Below are positions 50,623-61,743 of a DNA stretch of 64,000 nt, one piece after another (position 1 is the stretch's first letter; every line of letters starts with the position of its first letter). The DNA is taken from NCBI GenBank assembly GCA_965153355.1, contig OZ231128.1, forward strand, positions 310,001 through 374,000, read 5' to 3'. The notes under the pieces are model-generated. The model saw only the letters and a list, made by a program, of their open reading frames with translations. It was not told where the DNA came from and ran no database searches. The translations under genes were made by a program, and so were the position numbers. This DNA comes from Flaccisagitta enflata (Eukaryota > Chaetognatha > Sagittoidea > Aphragmophora).

Positions 50623-52820
50623 TTCGCGTGCACGCGACTCTACAACCCGCTCTGTCTGTCGGTTGGTTGGTCCGTCCGTCCGTCTGTCGGTCTGTAACAC
50701 TTTGCTTTTTTTTTTGTCTTTTTGGGTCGTCTGGAGTTATTTTGAGTCATTTTTTTGTTAGTTTTGGGAATTATTGGTTGCTTTTAGTCATTTTTGGTCC
50801 TTTTTGGTCATTTTGGTCATTTTGGTCATTTTTGGTCATTTTGGTCATTTTTGGGCAGTGGCCCCGAAGGGGACGAAGTCCTGTAGAACACAGGGGACTT
50901 TCGTTCGTTCGTTAGTTAGTTCGTCCCCCCCCCATTAGGCCCCTCAGGCCTCAAATCTGGCCTCTCAGGCCTCAAATATGGCATCTCAGGCCTCAAATCC
51001 AGCCTCTCAGGCCTCAAATCCAGCCTTTCAGGCCTCAAATCCAGCCTCTCAGGCCTCAAGCCTGGCCTCTCAGACCTCAAATTAGGCCTCTCTGGCCTTT
51101 ATTCCAAATTTTCTCAAAGGCCTCATATTAGCCATCTAAGCCTCAATTTTTGCTCTCGAGCCTCAAGTCAGCCCTCCCAAGCTTCCAATTGGCATTCTCA
51201 GGCCTTGCATCAGCCTTCTTAGACCTCAGTTTAAACTCTTGAAGGCCTTCAGTCAGCCCCCTATGTAGCATCTCATCCACTTCAGGCAAGACAAATGAAA
51301 GTCCCCCTGTGTTCTACAGGACTTCGTCCCCTTCGGGGCCGCTGCCCTGCTTCCCCTCACTCCAATTCACAATCACTCAAAGCAGGGCAACGGGTATCGC
51401 TGACCATATATTGCCCTTGGGCGACCTGTTTATTATTTTTGGTCATTTTTGGTCATTTTTGGTCATTTTTGGGCATTTGTGGGCATTTGTGGTCATATTT
51501 GGTCATTTTGGTCATTTTGGTCATTTTGGTCATTTTGGTCATTTTTGGTCATTTTTGATCATTTTTGATCATTTTTGGTCATTTTTGGTCATTTTTGGTC
51601 ATTTTGGTCATTTTAGTCATATTTGATCATCTCTGATCATTTTGGTCATTTTGGTCATTTTTGGTCATTTTTGGTCATTTTTGGTCATTTTTGGTCATTT
51701 TTGGTCATTTTAGGTCATTTTGATCATTTATGGTCATTTTGGTCATTTTTGGCCATTTTTGACCATTTTTGGTCATATTTGGTCATTTTTGGTTAAAATC
51801 TGCTGGTTAAAGTTTGCTGGTTAAAGTCTGCTGGTTGAAGTCTGCTGGGTAAAGTCTGATGGTTTAAATCTGCTGGTTTAAATCTGCTGGTTTAAGTCTG
51901 CGGGTTTAAATCTAATGGGTTACGTCTGCTGGTTAAAGTCTGCTGGTTTAAATCTGCTGGTTTAAGTCTGCTGGTTTAAGTCTGCTGGTTTAAATCTAAT
52001 GGTTTAAGTCTGCTGGTCTAATGGTTTAAGTCTGCTGGTTTAAGTCTGCTGGTTAAAATGATATTAAAGATAACTATGGTTTAAGTCTGGTTTAAGTATG
52101 GTTTAAGTATGGTTTAAGTCTGGTTAAAGTCTGGTTAAAGTCTGGTTAAAGTCTGGTTAAAGTCTGGTTAAAGTCTGGTTAAAGTCTGGTTTAAGTCTGG
52201 TTTAAGTCTGGTTAACGTCTGGTTTACCTCTGGTTTAAGTCTGGTTCATGTCTGGTTTAAGTCTGGTTTAAGTCTGGTTTACGTCTGGTTTACCTCTGGT
52301 TTAAGACTGGTTCATGTCTGATTTATGTCTGGTTTAGGTCTGGGTTAGGTCTGGTTTAGGTCTGGTGTATGTCTGGTTTTTGTCTGGTTTATGTTTGATT
52401 TAGGTCTGATTTAGGTCTGGTTTCGGTCTGGTTTGGGCCTGGTTTTGGTTTGGTTTAATTCTGGTTTGAGTCTGGTTTGAGTCTAGTTTGATTCTGGTTT
52501 AAGTCTGGTTTAAGTCTGGTTTAAGTCTGGTTTGAGTCTGGTTTGAGTCTGGTTTGAGTCTGGTTTGAGTGTGGTTTGAGTCTGGTTTGAGTCTGGCTTA
52601 TATCTGGCTTATGCCTGGTTTGAGTCTGGTTTATGTCTGCTTTAGGTCTGGTTTCGGTCTGGTTTAATTCTGGTTTGAGTCTGGTTTGAGTCTGGTTTGA
52701 GTCTGGTTTCAGTCTGGTTTGGGTCTGGTTTTAGTCTGATTTCCGATAAAAAGATACAATAAGGAGTCAGGTCAGTTCAGTTATTTTTGTCCTGCACGCG
52801 ACTTATAGGTGTTGGCCTTG
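50623..52820 (-). mobile_element. Family A HINE-like element, long copy, carrying a D element
   Basis: It is the mirror of 49004-50570: palindrome, GTCN run, GGTCATTTTT core (11 bp), GGTTTAAGTCTGCT core (51785-52060), TCTGGTTTAAG core (52075-52740), TAAGGAGTCAGGTCAG, and GCGACTTATAGGTGTTGGCC plus TTG. The D element 50853-51430 lies within the GGTCATTTTT core. Confidence 0.82.
50853..51430. mobile_element. Complete family D1 element nested in family A
   Basis: The left end is GGGCAGTGGCCCCGAAGGGG plus CCTGTAGAACACAGG and a CGTTCGTTCGTTAG run. The core is about 15 copies of CCTCTCAGGCCTCAAATC. The right end is TGTGTTCTACAGGACTTCG, GGGGCCGCTGCCCTGCTT, a 29-nt loop, AAAGCAGGGCAACGGGTATC and CTTGGGCGACCTGTT. 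Host GGTCATTTTT repeats resume on both sides. Confidence 0.82.
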
Positions 52821-53249
52821 TTTTAATTTGGGTAGTATCATTTTTCAATTTTTTTAGCGGCCAGGTGCTAGATAGAGAAAATATGGAACCTCATCACCAT
52901 ACCAACGCCTTTAGAGGCCAAGAAATCTAAGTCCAAAACTATTCAGGCTTTTTCATTGTAAATATACCACTTGTTGACAGCCTCGGTTTCAGACTCTCAG
53001 TGACTCCCAGTTTTATCTATTTCTAGTATTTATTTTGTAGGACATATGGTATTCTTTTCTTATTATAATGATAAATCAAAGATTATCAAGTTTCATAAAA
53101 ACAGTACCTCTCTTTAATGGTCAAAAATATCCAGTCCCATCGAGACCGTTATGCCGAGGTCCCGCTGTATACCTCTCTTGCCAACATGTGGTAAAATGGT
53201 TGTGGTTGTGGTTGTGGTTCATCTTCCTTGTATTCTTCCTCTACTTTTT
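52821..53249 (-). mobile_element. Tc1-like MITE end (about 53000-53167) in unassigned DNA
   Basis: On the minus strand TACAGCGGGACCTCGGCAT begins at about 53167 and matches the start at 7930 for about 60 bp. The opposite end was not found. GTGGTTGTGGTTGTGG lies at 53200-53220. Confidence 0.45.
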
Positions 53250-53739
53250 GGGCAGCGGCCCCAAAGGGCCAATGTCCTGTAGGACACAGGGGTGAATTTC
53301 CAGACATCTGTACGTCCGTACGTCCCCCCCCCCGAAGCTTCTCAAGCCTCAAATTCCCATTGAATAACATGGGAAATTGACAAAATACAAGCTTCCCATT
53401 GAATAACATAGAAAATTTACAAAAAAGTGAAAAATTGCATGATTCCCATTGAATAACATAGAAAATTAATGAAAATAGAGAGAAATTTAAAATTCCCATT
53501 GAATAACATGGTAAATTGACGAGAAATTGGAAAAATGCAAAATTCCTATTGAATAACATGGAAAGTTGCTACCAAGGCCTCAAATATGCCCTCTCAGGAC
53601 GTCTGGAAAATCACCCCTGTGTCCTACAGGTCATCGGCTCTTTGGGGCCGCTGCCCTGCTCTCACTCCAATTCTTCAGCTAATCACTCCAAGCAGGGCAT
53701 TGGGTACCGCTGACCATGTGCGATCCTTGGATGACTTGT
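53250..53739. mobile_element. Complete family D element with CCCATTGAATAACATGG core
   Basis: The left end is GGGCAGCGGCCCCAAAGGG, CCTGTAGGACACAGG, a TACGTCCG run and a C run. The core holds about five copies of TTCCCATTGAATAACATGG-containing units, unlike the GCCTCAAATC core of other copies. The right end is TGTGTCCTACAGG, GGGGCCGCTGCCCTGCT, a 30-nt loop, AGCAGGGCATTGGGTACC and ATCCTTGGATGACTTGTT. Confidence 0.8.
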
Positions 53740-53787
53740 TCTTTTTCTTTTTCTTTTCCTTTTTTTTTTCTTTTTCTTTTTCTTTTT

Positions 53788-54472
53788 GGGCAGCGGCCCC
53801 AAAGGGGACGATGTCCTGTAGAACACAGGGGGACTTTCGTTTGTTCGTTTCTCCGTTCGTCCCCCCCCCTTGCCTCAAGCTCGAATCCCAGCCTCCAGGC
53901 TCAAATCCTAGCCTCCAGGCTCAAATCCCATTCTCAAAGCTTAAATCCCAGCCTTGGGGCTCAAATTCCAGCTTTGCGGCTGAAATATCAGCCCTGAGGC
54001 TAAAATCTCAGCCTCAAGGCTCAGATTCCAGCCCCGAGGTTCAAGGCCCAGCCTTGAGGCTCATGTTCCAGCCTTGAGGCTGGGATTCTAGCCTTGAGGC
54101 TAGGATTCTAGCCTTGAGGCTAAAATATGAGCCTCAAGGCTAAAATCCCGGCCTCAAAGCTCAAATCCCAGCCTTGAGGCTCAAATACCAGCCTTGAGGC
54201 TAAAATCCTAGCTTTGAGGCTTAAATCCCAGTCTCGAGGCTCAATTCTAGCCTCGAGTCTCAAATTTCAGCGTCGAGGCTGGAAACCTATCCGCAAGGCT
54301 TTAATCCCCGCCTCAAGGCTTTAATCCCCGCCTCAAGGCTTAAATCCCAGTCTCAAGGCTTAAATCTCAGCCTTGAGGCTCAAATCCCAGCTTCAACAAA
54401 CAAACAAACAAAAGTCCCCTATGTTCTACAGGACATCGCCCCCTTCGGGGCCACTGCCCTGCTAACCATCAC
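53788..54472 (+). mobile_element. Family D1 element, left 685 bp, split by an 8.7-kb insertion
   Basis: The left end is GGGCAGCGGCCCCAAAGGGG, CCTGTAGAACACAGG and a GTTTGTTCG run. The core has about 24 copies of GGCTCAAATCCCAGCCTTGA, and then TGTTCTACAGGACATCG and GGGGCCACTGCCCTGCT. The element breaks in its 29-nt loop at AACCATCAC (54464-54472) and resumes at 63195. Confidence 0.85.
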
Positions 54473-54971
54473 AGGTATTTTGTCGGCGTTCTTATTGCGT
54501 TTTTCTCCCAAATAGGGGGACGACGTCTCAAAACTTCTAGTATGCAACAGTTTCAGAACGACCAAAAAAAACATTTATGCATACAACAATGTCCTTTAGT
54601 GGCAGTAATCTGGGGTTTCAAAACGCAGGCATACTTGCCGTTTTAAAACGGCTTTTTTTGGTTGTATCAAAACTGCATAAAAAGGGCTTTTGAGAACATG
54701 TCTAAAGTATCTTTTTTTTTCTCACCTCAAGCCAGCTAGTTCTTACCATTTTGGAACTGGGAAAAAGTAGCAATGAAATTATGAAATATGAAATAGCCGT
54801 TTCTTAGCTTCAATTTCTTGCAGTTTCAAAACTTAAATTTTTTGCAGTTTCAAAACTTCATTTTTTTGCAGTTTCAAAACTTCAATCTTTTGCAGTTTCA
54901 AAACTGTAAAAAGTAATCTTTTTGGCACAAGCACACAAATAGATTATCACAACTGCAATTTCATTTAAGTA

Positions 54972-55590
54972 CAGTACCGGAATCAAAGAACTGGTGATAA
55001 GGAGGGAAGCCATATCTCTCCAATTAAAAGGATATGAGATCTGAAATTTTTCTGTGGTGTGCACCTATAGTACCCCCACCCCCCATAAAGGTTTGGAGCT
55101 GTTCCGGGCATTTTTTGTTTTTGGTTGTCAAAAATTATTTATTTCTTAAAATCACTTTTGTAGGCCAAAAAATTCGTTTCAAAATTTTATCTTTATGTTA
55201 TATGTAGTCAATACCCAGAGCTACAAATTTCATTTTTTGAAAAATATTTTTGGCCAATTTTTAAGGGAATGGCACTAAAAAAACCAAAATTTCAAAAAAA
55301 TGAAAAATTGCTATATTTTCTAAAATAATTGGCTTAGCATAATAATTTTTGGCGTGGTAGTAGTCCTGAGAACCCTTTATGTGTATGCAAAATTTCAATT
55401 TCCATGCTTGAATTTTGAAGGAGTTATGGGATTTTGAAATTTTGATAATTTTTGGTAAAAAACATTTTTTCTTATAAAATTTTTTTTTGTGAACCATTTT
55501 TCATGAAATTTCATAGAGAAACAAAGTAATTGATATTTTTTTGCTTCCAAAAAAAATTTGGGCACTGCGACCCCTTAACAAAATTTTTTT
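54972..55590. repeat. Left inverted-repeat arm (619 bp)
   Basis: It begins CAGTACCGGAATCAAAGAAC after TA (54970-54971) and is the reverse complement of 61744-62362 with few differences. Identity ends at about ACCCCTTAACAAA followed by a T run. An open frame on the minus strand (55261-55497) and its twin on the plus strand (61838-62059) are conserved only because the arms are, so they are not called as genes. Confidence 0.85.
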
Positions 55591-56009
55591 TTCTCAAAAA
55601 TTGCAAAAATTGGCTATTTTTCTAGGTTGAATAAAAACTGTTCCTATCATCCAATCAACTTCATTTTTGGAGGGAATATCCACCTACATCTGCAGTAACT
55701 ATGTTTCAAATTTCAAGTAAATCGGATAATTCGTTCCGGAGATATTCAAGTTCAAAGCAGAAAAGGTGAGCTAAAATCACTGTGTTTCGGTGTTATTTAA
55801 ATGATAAGTCTTTATTGACGGTTAGCTACAAGTGTCTCAAAAAGGTAATGTTTAATCGATATGTTGCAAAAATTGTTGCAAATATGTGTGGAATATGTCC
55901 CTGCAGCATAACCAACCTAAATTTTTGGATTTCACAATCTCTAAACAGGCACCAAACAACTGCAAAAAATGCCTTTTTTTGGCATTTTTTGCCACATTTT
56001 TAGGGTGTA

Positions 56010-57340
56010 ACGCATATTAAACGACATCCCCATCCAAATTTTTTGTGGCATAGTAGTCCATGATAGGACAGATGTCCCCCCAAAAATTTATTCATTTCCG
56101 TCACGCTTTAAGCACAAAAATTTTGGTTTAAAATGGCAAAAAATGTGTTTTTTTGAAATTTTTAAGCTGTTTTTGGGGAATAATGCATATTAAACGACGT
56201 CCCCATCCCCAAATTTTTTGTGGCAAAGTATTCCATGATAGGACAGATGTTCCCCGAAAAATTTATTCATTTCCGTCACGCTTTAAGCACAAAAATTTTG
56301 GTTTAAAATGGCAAAAAAAGCAATTTTTTGAATTTTTTAAGCTGTTTTTGGGTGTAATGCATATTAAACGACATCCCCATCCCCAAATTTTTTGTGGCAT
56401 AGTTGTCCATGAAAGGACAGATGTCCCCCAAAAAATTTATTCATTTCCGTCACGCTTTGAGCACAAAAATTTTGGTTTAAAATGGCTAAAAATGTGATTT
56501 TTTGAATTATTTAAGCTGTTTTTGGGGTGTTATGCATATTAACGGACATCCCCATCCCCAAACTTTTTGTGGCATAGTAGTCCATGATAGGACACTGCTG
56601 TCTCACACAGAGTTTGAGACAAGAATGACATAACTATGCATTTTTTTGCATTTTTGCATAGGTCATGGGCATACAAACCAAGAACTATCAAGTAGAAAAT
56701 CTTTCCAGAGGCGCTTTTTGAAATAACTAGAAAATTCAATATTTTTTGCTTTATTTTTCATAAAAATTTCTTCAGGTTGGTTTAACCTATTTTTTGAGAG
56801 CATATTGTTAATCCTGATAAAATTCTGATTCATTTGATAGGTCACACTATACGGTTTTTATAAGAAATAAATTTTTCATATTCTAGGCCACCGTTCTTAT
56901 TTTGTAACGGTGGCTTTGAAAATGAAATTTTTTCTTCTTATGAAAACCGTATAGTGCGACCTATCAAATGAATCAGAAATTTATCAGGATTAACATTATG
57001 CTGTCAAAAAAAAGGTTAAACTGACCTGAAAATTTTTTTATAAAAAATGAAGCTGAAAATATTGAGTTTTTCATTTATTTCAAAAGGCGCCTCAGGAAAG
57101 ATTTTCTACTTGATGGTTCTTAGTTTGTATGCTCATTAACTATGCAAAAATACAAAAAACTGCATAGTTATATCATTCTTGTCTCAAACCTTGTGTGAGA
57201 CAGCAGTGAGGACAGATGTCCCCCAAAAAATTTATTCATTTCCGTCACACTCTAAGCACAAAAATTTTGGTTTAAAATGTCAAAAAATGCGATTTTTTTT
57301 GTTTTTGGGGTGATTGCATATTAAACAACATCCCCATCCC
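56010..57340. repeat. 175-bp satellite, direct units
   Basis: Units contain CATATTAAACGACATCCCCA, TAGTCCATGATAGGACAGAT, CCGTCACGCTTTAAGC and TTTTGGTTTAAAATGGC. TTAA of each unit lies at 56017, 56190, 56364 and 56539 (173-175 bp apart). A fifth at 57321 is 162 bp further on once the 620-bp insertion at 56593 is discounted. Confidence 0.88.
56593..57208. mobile_element. Palindromic MITE, 616 bp, AGGA target duplication
   Basis: CACTGCTGTCTCACACA and TGTGTGAGACAGCAGTG are the ends. Pairing continues through AGTTTGAGACAAGAATGA and TAACTATGCA to a central hairpin CCACCGTT/AACGGTGG at about 56884-56910. AGGA lies on both sides (56589-56592 and 57209-57212), and the satellite unit reads through as GATAGGACAGATG without it. 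CACTG ends with a 4-bp duplication resemble the CACTA/Chapaev group. No ORF. Confidence 0.85.
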
Positions 57341-57357
57341 CAAATGAATATTTTTTT

Positions 57358-57800
57358 TTTTGGGGACATCTGTCCTATCATGGACTACCATGCCACAAAA
57401 AGTTTGGGGATAGGGATATTGTTTAATATGCATTACGCCCCAAAAACAGCTTTAAAAAATTCAAAAATCGCATTTTATGCCATTTTAAACCAAAATTTTT
57501 GTGCTTACAGTGTGACGGAAATGAATAAATTTTTTGGGGGACATCTGTCCTATCATGGACTACTATGCCATAAAAAGTTTGGAGATGGGGATGTCGTTTA
57601 ATATGCATTACACCCCAAAAACAGCCTACAAAATGCAAAAAATCACATTTTTTGCCATTTTAAACCAAAATTCTTATGCTTAAAGTGTGACAAAACTGAA
57701 TAAATTTTTGGGGGGACATCTGTCCTATCATGGACTACTATGCCACAAAAAATTTTGGGATGGGGATGTCGTTTTATATGCATTGCACCCCAAAAACAGC
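57358..57800. repeat. 175-bp satellite, inverted units
   Basis: The same satellite in the opposite orientation: GGACATCTGTCCTATCATGG occurs three times, with GTTTA(A)TATGCATT at 57421, 57596 and 57771, exactly 175 bp apart. Orientation switches at about 57340-57358 across an AT-rich join. Confidence 0.88.
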
Positions 57801-57805
57801 TTAAA

Positions 57806-59337
57806 CAAGGCCAACACCTTTAAGTCGCGTGCGAGATGATGGTAACTGAATTGACCTGACTCCTTATTGTATCATTTCATTGACTTAATCCAGACTTAAA
57901 CCAGACTTAAACCAGACTTAAACCAGACTTAAACCAGACTTAGACCAGACTTAAACCAGACTTAAACCAGACTCAAGCCAGACTCAAGCCAGACTCAAGC
58001 CAGACTCAAGCCAGACTCAAGCCAGACTCAAGCCAGACTCAAGCCAGACTCAAGCCAGACTCAAGCCAGACTCAAGCCAGACTCAAGCCAGACTCAAGCC
58101 AGACTCAAGCCAGACTCAAGCCAGACTCAAGCCAGACTCAAGCCAGACTCAAGCCAGACTCAAAGCAGACTCAAGCCAGACTCAAAGCATACTCAAGCCA
58201 GACTCAAGCCGGACTCAAACTAGACTCAAACCAGACTAGACTTAAACCAGACCTAAACCAGACCTAAACCAGACTTAAACCAGACTTAAACTAGATCTTA
58301 ACCAAACTTAAACCAGACCTTAACCAAACTTAAATCAGATCTAAACCAGACTTAAAATGATGTAAAATGGAATGACTTATAGTGACTCAGAATGACAAAG
58401 AATGACTTAAAATGACTAGAAATGACTTAAAATGATTTAAAATGACTTAAAATGATTTAAAATGACTTAAAATGATGTAAAATGACAAAAAATGACAAAA
58501 ACTGCAATCACAAAAAAAATGACCTAAATTGACTTAGAATGACTTAGAATGACTTAGAATGACTAAGATTGACTAAAAATGACTTAAAATGACTTGAAAA
58601 GACATAAAACGGTGAAAAAATGCTAAACCTTACAGACTCGGACTGACTTATAGTGACTCAGAATGACTTCTAGTGACTCAGAATGACTTCTAGTGACTCA
58701 GAATGACTAAGAATGATTTAACTCTTAAGCCAAACTTATACTAGACTAAAACCAGACTTAAACCAGACATAAACCAGACCAGAATCAGACATAAACCAGA
58801 CTTAAACCTGAACTAAACCAGACTTAAACCAGACTTAAACCAGATTTGAACCAGACTTTAACCAGACTTAACCAGACTCAAACCAGACTTAAAATAACTT
58901 AGAATTACTAAGAATGACTTGAAATGAATTGAGATGACTTGAAATAACTTTAAATGGTGTAGAATGACAAAAACTTAAAAGTCAAAAAATGACTTTGTGA
59001 CTAAGAATGACTTAGAATGACTTAAGATGACTTAGGATGACTTAGAATGACTTTGAATAACTTAAAATGACTTAAAATGACTTAAAATGACTTAAAATGA
59101 CATAAAACAACAAAAACTTCAAAAGTCAAAAAATGACTTAAAGTGACTTAGAATGACTTGGAGTGACTTAGAATGACTTAGAAGGACTTAGAATGACAAA
59201 GAATAACTTAAAATGACCTGAAATGACTTAAAATAACATAAAGCAACAAAAAAAAGCTAACGAAAGCTAAGTGTGACCGACGGACCGACCGACAGACAGA
59301 CGGACAGAGTGGGTCATAGAGTCGCGTGCACGCGACT
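57806..59337 (+). mobile_element. Family A HINE-like element, long copy
   Basis: It starts CAAGGCCAACACCTTTAAG, GTCGCGTGCGAGATG and CCTGACTCCTTATTG. The cores are AACCAGACTTA, then about 20 near-identical AAGCCAGACTC units (57965-58160), then GACTTAAAAT units mixed with CCAGACTTAAA. It ends AGCTAAGTGTGACCGACGG, a GACAGACAG run and GTCGCGTGCACGCGACT. It abuts the LINE at 59338. Confidence 0.82.
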
Positions 59338-61743
59338 AAAAATTGCTGTGAACGAAAAACTGTTAGGAGAAAGAGAAAGATCTCGAGTAAGGCAAAAGTT
59401 GTGACTGCTTCCACGCGTATTGTAGTTGTGAGCATCAGAAACGAATCTAAAGTTTGGTAAAAGGTACTTCGGGGCCAGTTTATGGCGGATACGGAAAAGA
59501 TGCGACATCCTAAAAAACCGAACTCGATCAGGAATGTTCATCCACGACAAATCAAACAAATTCCTGTTATCTACGTGCCCGCGATAATCCATGCCGTGTA
59601 TGAATCTTACCATTTTACGCTGAATTACATTCAACCTCTCCTTTAAAGCAGCAGAGAGGCCACCATACCACGAGCTACAGCAGTAGTCAATATGAGGCTG
59701 GATTAAAGCGCCACATAAAGTCTGGCGACATTTCATATCCAACAGAGACGAATATCGATACAGAAAAGCCAGTCTACCAGCACACGTCTTCATTAAATTC
59801 CCCACGTGTACAGATCCGTTAATGTTTTCATCAAGCATAACCCCAAGGTACTTGACAGAGAACATGCGCTCAACAGGTGTCCCGTCACAATGAACATGAA
59901 ATCCCTCCACCCCCTTTAACTTTCTCTTCGAACCGAAGAGCAAACACTCCGTTTTGCCCACATGAAGGGACAACCTGTTGTCAACAAGCCATCCTTTGCA
60001 CCGCGACAGTTCACTGCTCAGGTTACTCGCTATAACATTAGGGTCACGATGTGAAAAAAGAAGAGCAGAGTCGTCTGCATAAAGTGAAAGTTTACAAGTC
60101 AGGCTAATACTCATATCGTTAATGTAGATAAGAAAAAGTAAAGGACCGAGAATACTGCCTTGTGGTACACCACATGTGACCGACAAAAACTCAGAACGCG
60201 TACCTCCAATATCAACACATTGCTTCCGATTAGCTAAATACGATTCAAACCACGCAGTCGATGAAACGCCAATAGAATTAAGCTTCTCTTTTAGAATAAC
60301 ATGGTCAACCGTATCGAAGGCCTTTTGAAGGTCAATAAGAACCATCCCAACCATATTACCTTTACTAATTTCACCTTTAATGTAATCCGACAGACCAATC
60401 AAACAAGAGTCGGTGGAATATCCACCACGAAACCCAGACTGATTCTCAAATAAGAGACCACGCTTTTCCAAATATTCACTCAATTGAGAGTGTACGGCAC
60501 ACTCCAATAATTTAGAAAGAACATTAAGGACGCTAACGGGCCTGTAGTTCCCGGGATCGAGTGTAGAACCCTTTTTGAATAAAGGTCTCACTTTTGCCTC
60601 TTTAAAAGAAACAGGAACAGTCTCAGTTATAATCGACAAATTAATCATGTGTTTTACAGGAGCAATAATATACTCAGCTCCATCTCGTAAGAACAAAGAT
60701 GAAATATCATCAAGACCGACCGCTTTTTTAGTGTTAAGAGAGAGTAACTGTGTACGGATAAAATGACTAGAGACAGGCGAAAGACAAAATGTAGACCGTA
60801 AGCCAATTTTGTGTGAATAAAAGTTTCTGAATATGTCCGTGGTTGTGCGAAAAAGACCAGAAGGACTAGGCAATTTGGAAACCAGGTCTGCAGCTACTGA
60901 TGTGTAAAAATTGTTGAAAATCCGTGCAACACTAATCGAATCAAATATCTTAACACCATCCTGCTCCAAAACAATAGAAGAAGAGCCCGTAGCCTTTTTA
61001 CTAAAGCCGAGAGACTTCAAGTGGTCCCATAATTTCCCTGAATTACCCCTATTCCTTTCAACCCCATTTTTAAAAAAAGATTCCTTGGCCAACTTGATGT
61101 CTCTCTGTACTTTATTTCGAACCCGACAATATTCCTTATAAACAACCAAATTTGTACAATCACTTTTAAACCGAGAGAAAAGCTTATTACGTTTCCGAAT
61201 TGAAGAGAGAATCTCGGAGTTCATCCAAGGATTTGGACGATCTCTTACACGTACTTCACGCATAGGGGCAACAGTATCAATAGCCACACGGAAAAGACGA
61301 TTAAACTCAGAAAGACAATAGTTAACATCAGATGAGGATAGAATTGAGGACCAGTCTATTCTGCGCAATTCAGTGTGAAAGGAAAACTTGGAATAGTTCC
61401 TAAATGAGCGTATGAATCTATTATTGGATCCAAAAACTAACTCCTTTGTGCAACGCCTCGAACAATAAGTGATCAGATGGTCACTGAAACCATTGAGAAT
61501 AACCCCACTGTCCATAACCATTTCCTTAACATTTACCAAAACATGATCAATCAACGATGAGGAAGAGGGGGTTATTCTCGTGGGTTCAGTCACCAGCTGC
61601 TCACAGCCAAAAAAATCCAAAAGCTCTTTATATCTCGTCAGGATAGAAGAAGACCTTTGAAAAAAATCAATATTCATATCACCTAAGACATAGAATTCCG
61701 TCCCTGGCAAAATTTTGGACAAAGAAAGCTCGAAGCTCGAAGA
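59338..61743 (-). CDS. CR1/Jockey-type LINE ORF2 fragment: endonuclease C-terminus and reverse transcriptase
   Basis: The open frame spans 61794-59314 (826 codons). Residues 1-17 come from the neighbouring inverted repeat and the last 8 or so from the adjacent HINE-like element, so the LINE part is about residues 18-818. The APE endonuclease is truncated: VLGDMN at 36-41, LIDHVLVN at 81-88 and the SDH catalytic triplet at 104-106 remain. The reverse transcriptase follows: GNYRPVSVLN at 415-424, motif A LIDLQKAFD at 486-494 (Asp488), motif B GVPQGSILGPLLF at 542-554, YADD at 572-575, GKTECLLFG at 613-621 and KYLGVMLD at 648-655. Reverse transcription primed at a nicked target is the family function. 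No RNase H domain is seen. The frame has no stop or frameshift across 800 codons, so the copy is probably young. The 5' half of ORF2, any ORF1 and the 3' end are missing, so it cannot move by itself. Confidence 0.92.

Noticed and set aside
56153-57638. Repeated small frames containing similar peptides
   Set aside because: They are translations of the 175-bp satellite in both orientations.
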